This document shows positions 36,983 to 45,934 of a DNA stretch of 64,000 bases, in pieces (the first letter of the stretch is position 1; the number at the start of each line of letters is the position of its first letter). The notes beneath the pieces are model-generated. The model searched no databases, had not been told where the DNA came from, and was given only the letters and a program-made list of their open reading frames with translations. Source of the stretch: Spirosoma endbachense (GTDB taxonomy: Bacteria > Bacteroidota > Bacteroidia > Cytophagales > Spirosomataceae); contig NZ_CP045997.1 of NCBI RefSeq assembly GCF_010233585.1, positions 620,001 through 684,000 on the forward strand. Direction: 5' to 3'. The position numbers and the translations under genes were made by a program.

Positions 36983-37780
36983 ATGAACGAATTCAACGTA
37001 GACCAGCTCAAGGTTAATCTGTTTGACAATCGCCGGAGCCTGGGCGAAAATGCGGCCAGCCTGGCCGCAGCCAGAATCATAGCATTGCTGCAGGAGCAAC
37101 CGGTTATCAATATTGTATTTGCAGCAGCGCCTTCGCAAAATGAATTTCTGGAGGCTCTGGCAAAGCAGCCCAATATCGCGTGGGAACGTATCAATGCATT
37201 CCACATGGACGAGTACATTGGCCTGCCCGACAACGCACCGCAACGGTTTGGGAATTACCTTAAAAATCAGCTATTCGATAAAGTACACTTGCGGGCTATT
37301 TATTATATCGATGGCAACAACGACCCCGACGAAGAGTGCAAACGATACGCTGCGTTGCTGACTGACTACCCTACTGACATTGTCTGCCTGGGTATTGGCG
37401 AAAACTGTCATATTGCCTTCAATGACCCACATGTTGCTGATTTTGAAGACCCTGTGCTCATCAAAAAAGTAGGACTGGACCTGACAAGCCGCTGGCAACA
37501 AGTCCACGATGGTTGTTTCCCTGCGCTTGACGACGTGCCGGAATACGCCCTGACCCTAACCATTCCGGCGCTGTTTAAAGCCCCTGCCTTATTTTGTATG
37601 GTGCCAGCTGCTCATAAAGCAGAAGCCATTCATCATACACTGGTCGATGCCATTTCAGAACAGTATCCTTCGACTATATTACGACGGCATTCCAACGCTA
37701 TGCTGTTTATTGATCAGGACAGCGCCGGTAAATTGACGCTCGATACGGATGCGACCAGTACGGAATCTGCTGTATTGTGA
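36983..37780 (+). CDS. nagB: Glucosamine-6-phosphate deaminase (NagB family)
   Basis: The protein has 265 residues from the ATG at 36983 (a TTG lies one codon earlier). HMDEYIGL near residue 74 and LGIGENCHIAFNDP near 138 are the NagB active-site landmarks; the second normally reads GENGHIAFNDP, so a Cys replaces Gly. RRHSNAMLF comes near the end. NagB converts glucosamine-6-phosphate to fructose-6-phosphate and ammonia, completing the nag pathway. Eighty bases separate it from nagA. The allosteric C-terminal residues of long NagB proteins are absent, as in other short family members. Confidence 0.88.
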   Translation: MNEFNVDQLKVNLFDNRRSLGENAASLAAARIIALLQEQPVINIVFAAAPSQNEFLEALAKQPNIAWERINAFHMDEYIGLPDNAPQRFGNYLKNQLFDKVHLRAIYYIDGNNDPDEECKRYAALLTDYPTDIVCLGIGENCHIAFNDPHVADFEDPVLIKKVGLDLTSRWQQVHDGCFPALDDVPEYALTLTIPALFKAPALFCMVPAAHKAEAIHHTLVDAISEQYPSTILRRHSNAMLFIDQDSAGKLTLDTDATSTESAVL

Positions 37781-37818
37781 TCGCTTTGGCCGGGCGAACA
37801 ATAAGAATTTTCCGCAGG

Positions 37819-38898
37819 TTATTTTTTGTGTTTTCTTAGCCAATCATTCACTACGCCCGTTACCGTAAAGCGGACATCCTTGAACCGTTCGGGGGGCGTG
37901 GTGTCCAGGGCTTGTTTCAGGCCAAGTACGTTTGGATAAAAATCGACACCCTGATTCTGAAACTGATCGTCAATAGCAGTCAGTAGCCGCTCTATTCCAT
38001 ACGAATCAAAGCTCCAGTGTTGTAGATTGTTGCTGTCTTTAATGTCGGCCTTTATAGAAGCTGATAGCCACAAAATACTCTGGTTCAGCGGTTTGACAAA
38101 CAGTTCCGGGTGATCCACCCGATTGCTATCCAGGAAATAATACACTTCCCGATAGGATCGTTTATCGCTCAACAGCGCCAGTAGTTCAGCTTCCCAGGCC
38201 GGATGTGCTTTGATTTTCGCAAGGGCTGCATTTCGGGTATCTTCGGGCTGATAACGAGTTGAATAGTTCAAAAGGCTGAAGATCGGATCTTCGGGCTTCT
38301 GGCTCGCGATGAACGTTAAGCCCTCTTTGTGCCACCGGTCTTCCTGCTCGATTCGGCTGGCCATTTCGATCCTGGCAAGCTTTGCAGAATCGCGTAAATA
38401 ACCGAGCAATAACCCTCCGCTAAACAGTGCGCCTATGCCCCATCCAACCCAAAATGAAATTTTAAACACAGTAGGTGAAACGGCAGATTGCCATCCTGAA
38501 TTCAGCGAGAAAAAACATACAACCAGCCAAAACAAAGGTATAAAGATCTGACCATGCCGCACAGAGATCCAATGCAAAAACTGGGGATACACGGTGTCAT
38601 TGTGCCATTCCCATTTGAAAAGCGCGCAAAAGAAAGTAGTTAAGGCCATAAACAGCCAGGCCAGGAGTACAAGAATAGTGCGTTTGCCGCCCCCGCCCAA
38701 AACCCAATCAAATCCGCCGGTTGAGTTAATAATAATCGTCAGAATCAGGCTGCATATGGAAAAGCCTATTCCCAGAAAGAACAGGGCCAGGCCGTAACCC
38801 ATTGCATTATCGCCAGAAAGTGAAGGTTTCGATGCGGTAAGCATGGACAAGCCTATGTAGAAAAAGAAGGTAATGAAAATAAAAATGTATCCAAACAT
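37819..38898 (-). CDS. Membrane protein of unknown function with cytosolic C-terminal region
   Basis: The protein has 359 residues from the ATG at 38898, which begins a hydrophobic helix (MFGYIFIFITFFFYIGLSML). About five transmembrane segments fill the first 170 residues, followed by a soluble region of about 190 residues rich in charged helices (LLSDKRSYREVYYFLDSNRVDHPEL). No family recognised. It is convergent with nagB. The frame is intact and codon usage looks like the neighbours. Confidence 0.78.
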   Translation of the reverse strand: MFGYIFIFITFFFYIGLSMLTASKPSLSGDNAMGYGLALFFLGIGFSICSLILTIIINSTGGFDWVLGGGGKRTILVLLAWLFMALTTFFCALFKWEWHNDTVYPQFLHWISVRHGQIFIPLFWLVVCFFSLNSGWQSAVSPTVFKISFWVGWGIGALFSGGLLLGYLRDSAKLARIEMASRIEQEDRWHKEGLTFIASQKPEDPIFSLLNYSTRYQPEDTRNAALAKIKAHPAWEAELLALLSDKRSYREVYYFLDSNRVDHPELFVKPLNQSILWLSASIKADIKDSNNLQHWSFDSYGIERLLTAIDDQFQNQGVDFYPNVLGLKQALDTTPPERFKDVRFTVTGVVNDWLRKHKK

Positions 38899-39551
38899 CT
38901 GTGTATCGTTTCTAAAGGTATTGACCGTTTTCGGGCTGTGAGGAAGCAATCGTACGCAAAAGTGAACTGAGAACCGCAGGACAATAAACTATTTATTATT
39001 GAAGCGTATGACTGGGTCGATGAATGGCTTATAGATTTGTTTGAATCGTTATTCCTCCATACTGGTGAAGAATGGTTCAAATTGGCCCCTGAAATGATGT
39101 AGAGTCAGGTTCAGAATACGATCGATAAGCTGAGTATACTGTACCAAAATTAAACTACTTATAAATCCGTGAATCAGTCCATTAATCAGTTGATGCGATA
39201 GATGCTTCTGCGATGTGGTGTCAGTTTTTAAGAAACCGACACCGCTAGGTTTTTTAAAACATCGTCGTTCTATGCCGGATGTTAGTTGAGAAATTGCTGA
39301 AGTCAACTTCAAGAACCTGCCCTCACGCCAATACTAGCAAAACGGGATTAATTCGGGTAGCAACCCATCAACAGGATGGCGTTAATCATCGACCAGTAAA
39401 CCATACCGACAGTAGCATTTGTCGCTTTAATTCCTGAGAAACACATTCGCATAACAATCTCTCCGCTGGACGGTTATTTTATTGATCCTGCCGTATACCA
39501 ATAACTCCCTAAATCTGGTCAATCAAAAAACGGGACTTTCCCAAGAGCTGC
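38899..39551. other. 650-base gap without a convincing gene
   Basis: The segment separates a minus-strand membrane protein from the plus-strand oxidoreductase operon. An 87-codon minus-strand frame (39049-39312) has no recognisable domain. A 34-codon minus frame (39348-39452) begins with ATG and includes a hydrophobic stretch ending MINAILLMGCYPN; it could be a small membrane peptide or chance. The promoter of the oxidoreductase operon probably lies in 39450-39540, but no clear motif pair stands out. Confidence 0.45.
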
Positions 39552-40337
39552 ATGCAGGAAGGCAACGAAACTCCTCAACTGACTGAGGACGAAAAGAAGC
39601 TGTTTGAAGATCTGATGCCAGAGGATCTTAACGAAATTCTGGATACTGGCGTGAACAGACGCCACTTTTTAAAACTGTTGACACTGGCAGGCGGGGGCAT
39701 ACTGGTGGCACAATCAGCCGCGGCAGAGCAGGTCTTAACCCGATCGCTCAGCCTTCCGTTCGACAATCCCGCACCGGCAACCATAGAAAATGGGGTTACC
39801 GTATCGTTCAAGGTCAATGGTGCTGCCCGAAAACTACTGGTCGATTCCAGAATGACGCTACTGGATACCCTACGCGAGAGGCTGGAACTGACAGGTTCAA
39901 AAAAAGGCTGTGATCACGGACAATGTGGAGCCTGCACCGTAATGGTGGACGGTCGGCGCGTCCTGTCCTGTCTGACTCTGGCGGCAACCTGCGAAGGAAA
40001 AAGCGTTAAAACGATTGAAGGATTGGCGCAAGGCAATGAACTGCATCCCATGCAGGCTGCTTTTCTTAAACACGACGGGTTCCAGTGTGGCTTCTGTACG
40101 CCCGGCCAGATCTGTTCGGCAGTGGCCCTGATGGACGAAGCTAAAAATGGAGATGCAAGTTATGTAACCGACAATGTCCGCCAAAAATCCGGACCAGTCC
40201 AGTTGTCGAACGAGGAGATCCGGGAGCGGATGTCGGGGAATCTGTGCCGCTGTGGTGCTTATCCAAACATTGTAGCTGCCATTCAGGAAGTACACAGCGG
40301 AAAACCCGTAGAACAGACCTGGCAGTTTGTCGGCTAA
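39552..40337 (+). CDS. paoA: PaoA-like 2Fe-2S subunit of periplasmic aldehyde oxidoreductase
   Basis: A 261-residue iron-sulfur subunit. An acidic leader is followed by a twin-arginine signal (NRRHFLKLLTLAGGGILVAQS). The plant-type 2Fe-2S cluster is held by GCDHGQCGACTV plus a downstream Cys (VLSCLTL), and the second cluster by CGFCTPGQ and CRCGAYPN. This is the xanthine-oxidase-family small subunit in the PaoA/YagT form. In Escherichia coli the PaoA Tat signal exports the whole PaoABC complex. The FAD and molybdenum subunits follow at 20-base spacings, and neither has a signal of its own. Confidence 0.92.
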   Translation: MQEGNETPQLTEDEKKLFEDLMPEDLNEILDTGVNRRHFLKLLTLAGGGILVAQSAAAEQVLTRSLSLPFDNPAPATIENGVTVSFKVNGAARKLLVDSRMTLLDTLRERLELTGSKKGCDHGQCGACTVMVDGRRVLSCLTLAATCEGKSVKTIEGLAQGNELHPMQAAFLKHDGFQCGFCTPGQICSAVALMDEAKNGDASYVTDNVRQKSGPVQLSNEEIRERMSGNLCRCGAYPNIVAAIQEVHSGKPVEQTWQFVG

Positions 40338-40357
40338 CCCATTCTAACCAGCACCTC

Positions 40358-41365
40358 ATGAGACCATTTAACTATACCAACGCCAAAGACTTCGCATCGG
40401 CCGTAAAACTATTGACGGCTAACCCCAGCGCAAAGTTTCTGGCCGGTGGCACCAATCTGCTGGACCTGATGAAGGAGGATGTGGAACGACCCGATCAGCT
40501 GATCGATATTACCCGTCTGCCACTCACCCAGATCAGGACCATTTCAACCGGAGCAAATCAGGGCGGCATGTCGATCGGCGGACTTGGCAAGAATACAGAC
40601 ACAGCCAATCATCCGTTGATTCGCCAGAACTATCCGCTTCTAAGCCAGGCTATTCTGGCTGGTGCATCCGGTCAGATTCGGAATATGGCGACTAATGGCG
40701 GCAACCTGATGCAACGAACCCGCTGTCCTTATTTTTATGATGTGGCCATGCCCTGCAACAAACGCGAGCCGGGAACGGGCTGTGGGGCGCTGGAAGGCAT
40801 TAACCGAATGCATGCAATCTTTGGCTGGTCGGATAAATGCGTCGCCGTCTATCCATCCGATATGGCTGTCGCGCTGGCCGCCCTGGATGCTGTCGTAGTT
40901 GTCAGCAATAGAGCCGGTCAGGAGCGCAGAATTCCGTTAGCCGATTTTCATCGGCTGCCGGGTGATTCGCCGGAAAAAGAGACGAACCTGAATCACGGCG
41001 AATTGATCACGTCCATTGAGCTGCCCAAAAACAAGTTTGCCGAACAATCCTATTACCTGAAAGTTCGCGACCGCGCATCGTATGCGTTTGCGCTGATCTC
41101 GGTGGCTGCCGCTCTTGAAATGGACGGTAATCGAATAATTCGGTCCAGTCTGGCCATGGGCGGTGTGGCGCACAAACCCTGGCGGGCATTGAAAGCAGAA
41201 CAGTTGCTCGCCGGAAAAGAAGCGACCGAAGCGAATTTCAGGGCAGCGGCCGCAGCAGAAATGTCGGATGCCAGGCCGTTAGCACACAATAAATTCAAAG
41301 TTGAACTGGGTAGTCGGAGCATTGCGCTCGCGCTTCAACTGGCCAGAAGTGGGAACAAGTCCTGA
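40358..41365 (+). CDS. paoB: PaoB-like FAD-binding subunit with predicted 4Fe-4S site
   Basis: The protein has 335 residues from the ATG at 40358 (MRPFNYTNAKDF); the open frame extends upstream inside paoA but that is not coding. FAD contacts are seen in FLAGGTNLLDLMK and GNLMQRTRCPYFYD. Four cysteines in the segment TRCPYF...PCNKREPGTGCGALEG...SDKC match the extra 4Fe-4S cluster that distinguishes PaoB from ordinary xanthine dehydrogenase FAD subunits. It passes electrons between molybdenum and iron-sulfur centres. The family match is strong. Confidence 0.92.
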   Translation: MRPFNYTNAKDFASAVKLLTANPSAKFLAGGTNLLDLMKEDVERPDQLIDITRLPLTQIRTISTGANQGGMSIGGLGKNTDTANHPLIRQNYPLLSQAILAGASGQIRNMATNGGNLMQRTRCPYFYDVAMPCNKREPGTGCGALEGINRMHAIFGWSDKCVAVYPSDMAVALAALDAVVVVSNRAGQERRIPLADFHRLPGDSPEKETNLNHGELITSIELPKNKFAEQSYYLKVRDRASYAFALISVAAALEMDGNRIIRSSLAMGGVAHKPWRALKAEQLLAGKEATEANFRAAAAAEMSDARPLAHNKFKVELGSRSIALALQLARSGNKS

Positions 41366-41386
41366 TGTGTATACGCTCCTAATGCC

Positions 41387-43507
41387 ATGCAAGAAAAAAA
41401 TAAGCTAACCGGAACACCTGTCAGCCGTATCGACGGAATCTTGAAGGTGACTGGCAAAGCGGATTATTCCACAGATCACCCGGTTAAGAATGTCGCTTAT
41501 GCGGTTCTGTTCAAAAGCACGATTGCGGCAGGAACGATCATAGACATCGACACCTCCGCTGCTGAGAAATCACCGGGTGTTCTGGCGGTGATCACCCACA
41601 AAAATGCGCCTAAACTCAATGTAAAAGGGGGCCTCCGCGGGGGTGCATTGCTGCAAAGTCCCGTAATCGAATTTAACGGCCTGCACATAGGTCTGGTCGT
41701 TGCCGAAACGTTTGAACAGGCTCGATATGCCTCCCGTCTGATCAAGGTAGACTATGAAAAGGCAACGGCTAAGGTTGATTTTAGCAAGCTGGCGAACCAG
41801 GCAGTACCCCCAAAAGACCCTGCTGAAGAAAAGCGGGGTGACGCGAAAGCAGCACTTAGTACAGCCGCCTACACGATTGAAGAAGTGTATGCAACGCCGA
41901 TCGAGCACCATCACCCACTGGAACCCCATGCCACCATTGCCGAATGGAATGGAGACCACGTGACACTTTATAATAGCTCTCAAATCGTAAACGGGGCGCA
42001 AAACGCAGCGGCAGCAACACTTAATCTTAAGCCGGAAAACGTCAGGATCGTCTCCCCCTATATCGGCGGTGGTTTTGGCTCCAAAGGCGGTCAGTGGGCC
42101 AATCTGGTACTGGCAGCTGTGGCGGCTAAAGCGGTGAACCGCCCCGTAAAACTGGCACTGACCCGCCAGCAAATGGTCAATTCGGTCGGGCTTCGGCAAC
42201 GAAATTTTCAGAAAGTTAGTCTGGCGGCTACTAAAGACGGGAAACTGATCGCATTGGCCCATGAAATTACGACCCATTCGGCGATTCAAACTGAATTTGT
42301 AGAACCTTGTGGCGATTGCTCGAAGATCATGTACGATGTACCTAACGCACTGATTAGCTACCGGGTTGTGCCGATGCACATGATCCTGCCAACCTATACC
42401 CGTGGCCCAGGGAAATCGACGGGTAGCTTTGCCCTCGAATCGGCCATGGACGAGCTGGCCTACAAGCTAAAGATGGACCCCATTGAATTTCGGATAAAGA
42501 ACGAGCCTACGCGTGATCCGTCCAATGGCAAACCCTGGTCTTCGCGGAAGACGGTTCAGTGTTTACAGGAAGGTGCCAAAGCGTTCGGCTGGGAAAAGCG
42601 TAAGCCAGAGCCCCGCCAGAATCAGCAGGGCAATTACCTGATCGGCTATGGCGTTGCCTGTGGCACCTATCCGGCCCATCAACGCCCAAGTTCGGCCCTG
42701 GTGAAGCTGAAGCGGGAAGGCAGCGACGTTCGGGCGACCATTGAACTCGCGGCTGCGGATCTTGGAACGGGCACCTACACCATTCTGGCCCAAACAGCAG
42801 CCGATGCACTAGGCATGCCCCTGTCCAAAATAAGCGTTAAAATTGGCGATTCGGATCTGCCTCCGGCTGCCGGTTCGGTGGGGTCGGTCGGTGCAACCAG
42901 TTACGCCAATTCGGTCAATGATGCCTGCCAAAAACTAATGGATGAACTGGTGGCAAAATCGGGAAAGCAGTATTTTGTCCGGCCAAGTGCTACCCAGTTA
43001 ATGATTTCGGAAAATATTAGTGCTTATCAGACCCGAGTGGATTCCAAAGCGATGGAAGGCGCGGAAGCTTACTCTTCCCATAGCTTCAATGCGAATTTTG
43101 CCGAGGTCCGGGTGAATATGTCTACCGGTATGGTTCGGGTTTCCCGTTTCCTGGCCGTAACGGGAGCAGGCAAAATTCTGAACCCAAAAACTGCCCGTTC
43201 GCAAATCATCGGTGGTAACGTCTGGGGTATTGGCATGGCGCTGACAGAAGAATCAGTGATCGACCCGCGCTGGGGAAACTTTGTTACCCGCTCCTTTGCG
43301 GATTATCACGTTCCATCCAATCTGGATATTGGCAGCATGGAGGCCATTTTTATCCGGGAAGAAGATACCCTCGCCAATAAGTTAGGGGTAAAAGGAATTG
43401 GAGAAGTCGGTATTGTTGGCGTGGCGGCTGCCGTTGCCAACGCCGTTTTTAATGCCACCGGCAAACGCGTCCGTGAATTGCCCATAACCCCAGACAAACT
43501 GTTGTAA
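41387..43507 (+). CDS. paoC: PaoC-like molybdopterin subunit of periplasmic aldehyde oxidoreductase
   Basis: A 706-residue molybdopterin subunit. The start GTPVSRIDGILKVTGKADYS is the aldehyde-oxidase N-terminal domain. IGGGFGSKGGQ near 225 and RGPGKSTGSFALESAMDEL near 345 contact the cofactor, and the catalytic Glu lies in KGIGEVGIVG close to the C-terminus. The enzyme oxidises aldehydes to acids, perhaps detoxifying aromatic aldehydes in the periplasm as proposed for E. coli PaoABC. No signal peptide is visible, so export by association with PaoA is expected. A PaoD-type chaperone gene does not follow. Confidence 0.92.
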   Translation: MQEKNKLTGTPVSRIDGILKVTGKADYSTDHPVKNVAYAVLFKSTIAAGTIIDIDTSAAEKSPGVLAVITHKNAPKLNVKGGLRGGALLQSPVIEFNGLHIGLVVAETFEQARYASRLIKVDYEKATAKVDFSKLANQAVPPKDPAEEKRGDAKAALSTAAYTIEEVYATPIEHHHPLEPHATIAEWNGDHVTLYNSSQIVNGAQNAAAATLNLKPENVRIVSPYIGGGFGSKGGQWANLVLAAVAAKAVNRPVKLALTRQQMVNSVGLRQRNFQKVSLAATKDGKLIALAHEITTHSAIQTEFVEPCGDCSKIMYDVPNALISYRVVPMHMILPTYTRGPGKSTGSFALESAMDELAYKLKMDPIEFRIKNEPTRDPSNGKPWSSRKTVQCLQEGAKAFGWEKRKPEPRQNQQGNYLIGYGVACGTYPAHQRPSSALVKLKREGSDVRATIELAAADLGTGTYTILAQTAADALGMPLSKISVKIGDSDLPPAAGSVGSVGATSYANSVNDACQKLMDELVAKSGKQYFVRPSATQLMISENISAYQTRVDSKAMEGAEAYSSHSFNANFAEVRVNMSTGMVRVSRFLAVTGAGKILNPKTARSQIIGGNVWGIGMALTEESVIDPRWGNFVTRSFADYHVPSNLDIGSMEAIFIREEDTLANKLGVKGIGEVGIVGVAAAVANAVFNATGKRVRELPITPDKLL

Positions 43508-43591
43508 TCATAGTGGTCTTTCCAGAATATGCCTTCCATTATTCGTGTAATCCGATAGTTAACATGGTTTTTTTACCTGCTATTTAAATTA

Positions 43592-43666
43592 GGTATTTCG
43601 CACATAGGCCAGAGCCGTGCCACAGTTTTGAGCTGTGGCACGGCTCTGGCCTATGTGCGAAATACC
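43592..43666. repeat. 34-base perfect inverted repeat (hairpin) after the aldehyde oxidoreductase operon
   Basis: Arms at 43592-43625 and 43633-43666 are exact reverse complements separated by seven bases. It lies about 85 bases after the paoC stop in an otherwise empty 420-base gap and is longer than a standard terminator. No T-run follows. It could be a transcript end, a nuclease barrier or one copy of a dispersed palindromic element. Confidence 0.85.
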
Positions 43667-43926
43667 AGTACTATTACTTTTCCCATGCTTTCCTTTTAGC
43701 GTCACATAAACGGTGGGTTCCATCGAGTCTGTAATATGCTCAGCGAATATGTCCCGACTACCCCACAATCACCAATCTAGCTGGCAGGTTCAATTATTTT
43801 TAGCGGGAAAACCCATTAGGAATGTATATAAACTTGACTTTCTCCTTCTATAACGTGGAGACTCAGGAAAACACACTCTGATAGTGAACTCAATAGTCTG
43901 TCAGCAACCCTTAATTCAGCTTAAAA

Positions 43927-45246
43927 ATGCAAGAGGAACAGTCAATTAATCGGCGGGATTTCATCGCAAAAACAGCTACGGCAGTGGCTGGTTTCATGAT
44001 TGTCCCCCGTTTTGTTCTGGGCGGGAAACGACCCGACGGCTCAAAATACATAGCGCCCAGCGACGTCATTTCACTAGGTTTTATCGGCACAGGCAAGCAG
44101 GGACGAGGCCTGACATCGTCATTTCTCAGTACGAACGAAGCCCGGATCGTGGCCATTAGCGAGGTATATAAAGCCAAAGCTCAATTGACTCTTGATCGAA
44201 TAAAAGCGCATTACGAAAAAAATACACAACTCGGCGCTTATTCCGATATTCCCGTTCATACTGATTTCCGGGAACTCCTGGCCCGCAAAGATGTTGACGC
44301 TGTTGTGATTGCCGCGCCCGATCATTGGCACGCGGCTATGGCCGTTCGTGCCGCCGAGGCCGGTAAAGATATTTACTGTGAAAAACCACTGGCACTCACC
44401 GTGAAAGAAGGACGGGCCATGGTAAATGCCGCCCGCAAATACAACCGTGTGTTTCAGACTGGAAGTATGCAGCGGTCGTGGCCTGAATTCCGGCAAACGG
44501 CCGAACTGGTTCGGAATGGTTATATCGGGGAGGTCAAGAGCATTAAAGTTAACGTTGGTCCACCTCCTACCCCTTACAATCTGTCCGCAGAGCCGATTCC
44601 TGATGGATTGGACTGGAGCAAATGGCTAGGTCCTAATGCGCCGGTGCCTTTTAATTCGGAACTAGCACCACCAACCTCCAAAGACGTATTTCCCAACTGG
44701 CGCAACTACAAAGAGTTTGGCGGTGGCATGGTAACCGACTGGGGTGCGCACATGTTCGATATTGTGCAATGGGCTCTGGATATGGACAACAGCGGTCCGG
44801 TCGAAGTCATTGCTCCCGACGGCAAAGAGCATCCTTTTCTGACGTATCACTACGATAATGGGATTGTGATGACCCATGAAAAATGGGATTGGAGCAATGC
44901 AATTCTCTTTACTGGAACAGAGGGTGAACTACGGGTGCAACGCCGGAAACTGGAAACGACACCGACCTCACTGGCCACGAAGGTTATTGGCGAGACCGAA
45001 AAACACGTGTATCATAGCGACAATCATTACAAAGACTTCTTGGACGCCATGCGGAAGCGCAGCAAGCCCATTTGTGATGTGGAAATAGGTCATCGCACGG
45101 CATCGGTCTGTACTATTGGCAATATTGCTTACCAGTTAAAACGGCCCCTGCAATGGAATCCGAAGAAGGAGACGTTTAAAAACGATGCAGAAGCCAATGC
45201 GTTACTCGGTCGTCCGATGCTCAATGAATGGGCGATCAAGATTTAA
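43927..45246 (+). CDS. Secreted Gfo/Idh/MocA family oxidoreductase (Tat substrate), second copy
   Basis: A 439-residue paralogue of the gene at 32919. The Tat signal is NRRDFIAKTATAVAGFMIV, the nucleotide fold starts LGFIGTGKQGRG, and AAPDHWHAAMAV and YCEKPLALTV provide the active-site His and EKP motif. The C-terminal half has GGMVTDWGAHMFDIVQWALDMD. It acts outside the cytosol, probably on a sugar or cyclitol. It stands alone in its transcription unit and is followed by strong hairpins shared with a convergent gene. Confidence 0.88.
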   Translation: MQEEQSINRRDFIAKTATAVAGFMIVPRFVLGGKRPDGSKYIAPSDVISLGFIGTGKQGRGLTSSFLSTNEARIVAISEVYKAKAQLTLDRIKAHYEKNTQLGAYSDIPVHTDFRELLARKDVDAVVIAAPDHWHAAMAVRAAEAGKDIYCEKPLALTVKEGRAMVNAARKYNRVFQTGSMQRSWPEFRQTAELVRNGYIGEVKSIKVNVGPPPTPYNLSAEPIPDGLDWSKWLGPNAPVPFNSELAPPTSKDVFPNWRNYKEFGGGMVTDWGAHMFDIVQWALDMDNSGPVEVIAPDGKEHPFLTYHYDNGIVMTHEKWDWSNAILFTGTEGELRVQRRKLETTPTSLATKVIGETEKHVYHSDNHYKDFLDAMRKRSKPICDVEIGHRTASVCTIGNIAYQLKRPLQWNPKKETFKNDAEANALLGRPMLNEWAIKI

Positions 45247-45256
45247 AAGAGCAATT

Positions 45257-45306
45257 TTCGTGATGCCAACGCAAGTCGGGATTTTGGTTTGCGTTAGCAT
45301 CACGAA
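45257..45306 (+). terminator. 18-base stem-loop after the oxidoreductase gene
   Basis: Arms at 45257-45274 and 45289-45306 pair with one mismatch around a 14-base loop. It starts ten bases after the stop codon at 45246 and so probably ends that transcript, though no T-run follows. Confidence 0.65.
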
Positions 45307-45348
45307 ACAGTCTTCAAAAGAGAAAAATTAGTCTTTTGAAGACTGTTT
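45305..45348 (-). terminator. 17-base stem-loop overlapping the 3' end of the DUF-like gene
   Basis: Arms at 45305-45321 and 45332-45348 are exact reverse complements. The right arm covers the last codons of the minus-strand gene ending at 45328, so the stem forms only at its mRNA 3' end. It is directly beside the previous stem-loop, and together they separate two convergent genes. Confidence 0.6.
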
Positions 45349-45732
45349 CTTACGCATTACCAGCTTTCCATCGAACACTTGCTGCCATTGCCAAATAACC
45401 TTGCCCTTCTCTCGTTTCAGGATGAGTAAGGGTTCGTTAATCTTCACTCGATCTTTGGCATAAAAAGCCCCTTCTTTGGTGGATCGGTAATATACCTTTA
45501 ATAAACTGGAGGTGCCTGTTGCCCAGCACTCCAATCGGTAGAATGTTTGAATTCCCTCGGCATGAAGCTCACAAAGATTCATGCCCCGGTATTGATCGGC
45601 TACCTGAATAGTGTAGGTAACTCCTTCGGGGTGTTCACCCGTCCATGTTCCAAGCCAGCTATCGGTTTGTCGGAAATTAACCAGTAGTGAACCAAGCAAT
45701 AGTAAACAGGAAATAGACACTAACTTAAGCAT
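45328..45732 (-). CDS. Small exported protein of unknown function (DUF5991-like)
   Basis: A 134-residue protein with a signal peptide (MLKLVSISCLLLLGSLLVNF). The mature part begins DSWLGTWTGEH and continues through strands (TYTIQVADQY, VYYRSTKEGAFY) to a basic tail (MRKKQSSKD), a lipocalin-like beta pattern. It resembles the small DUF5991-type proteins of Bacteroidota, but that label is tentative. Its last codons form half of a hairpin. Confidence 0.72.
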   Translation of the reverse strand: MLKLVSISCLLLLGSLLVNFRQTDSWLGTWTGEHPEGVTYTIQVADQYRGMNLCELHAEGIQTFYRLECWATGTSSLLKVYYRSTKEGAFYAKDRVKINEPLLILKREKGKVIWQWQQVFDGKLVMRKKQSSKD

Positions 45733-45846
45733 AAGTACTTTTCAGTGTTTACTGGATAATATGCCGGATATTTCGGCTTATGAGCCAATTCAGGATCGAT
45801 AGCTCCAAAAGCGACTGGAACGTAATCAATAACTCAGACAGACGAA

Positions 45847-45885
45847 GAAGGTTTTTGAACGTATTTAGTCAATCATAAAACCTTC
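45847..45885 (-). terminator. Possible stem-loop after the NUDIX gene
   Basis: Nine-base perfect arms (GAAGGTTTT and AAAACCTTC) with a 21-base loop lie about 50 bases beyond the NUDIX stop codon. The long loop makes it a weak terminator candidate. Confidence 0.35.
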
Positions 45886-45934
45886 AGAATTGGCGTTCGT
45901 CATTCAGAAGGCTATTTATCTCCATTCGTTAGCT

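Noticed and set aside
39049..39312. 87-codon minus-strand frame before the aldehyde oxidoreductase operon
   Set aside because: No recognised domain and no terminal inverted repeats or transposase motif; not enough to call a gene or insertion sequence remnant.
41570..42379. Long minus-strand frame (269 codons) inside the molybdenum subunit gene
   Set aside because: It is antisense to a clearly coding sequence with full cofactor motifs; cysteine- and arginine-rich composition is typical of a shadow frame.
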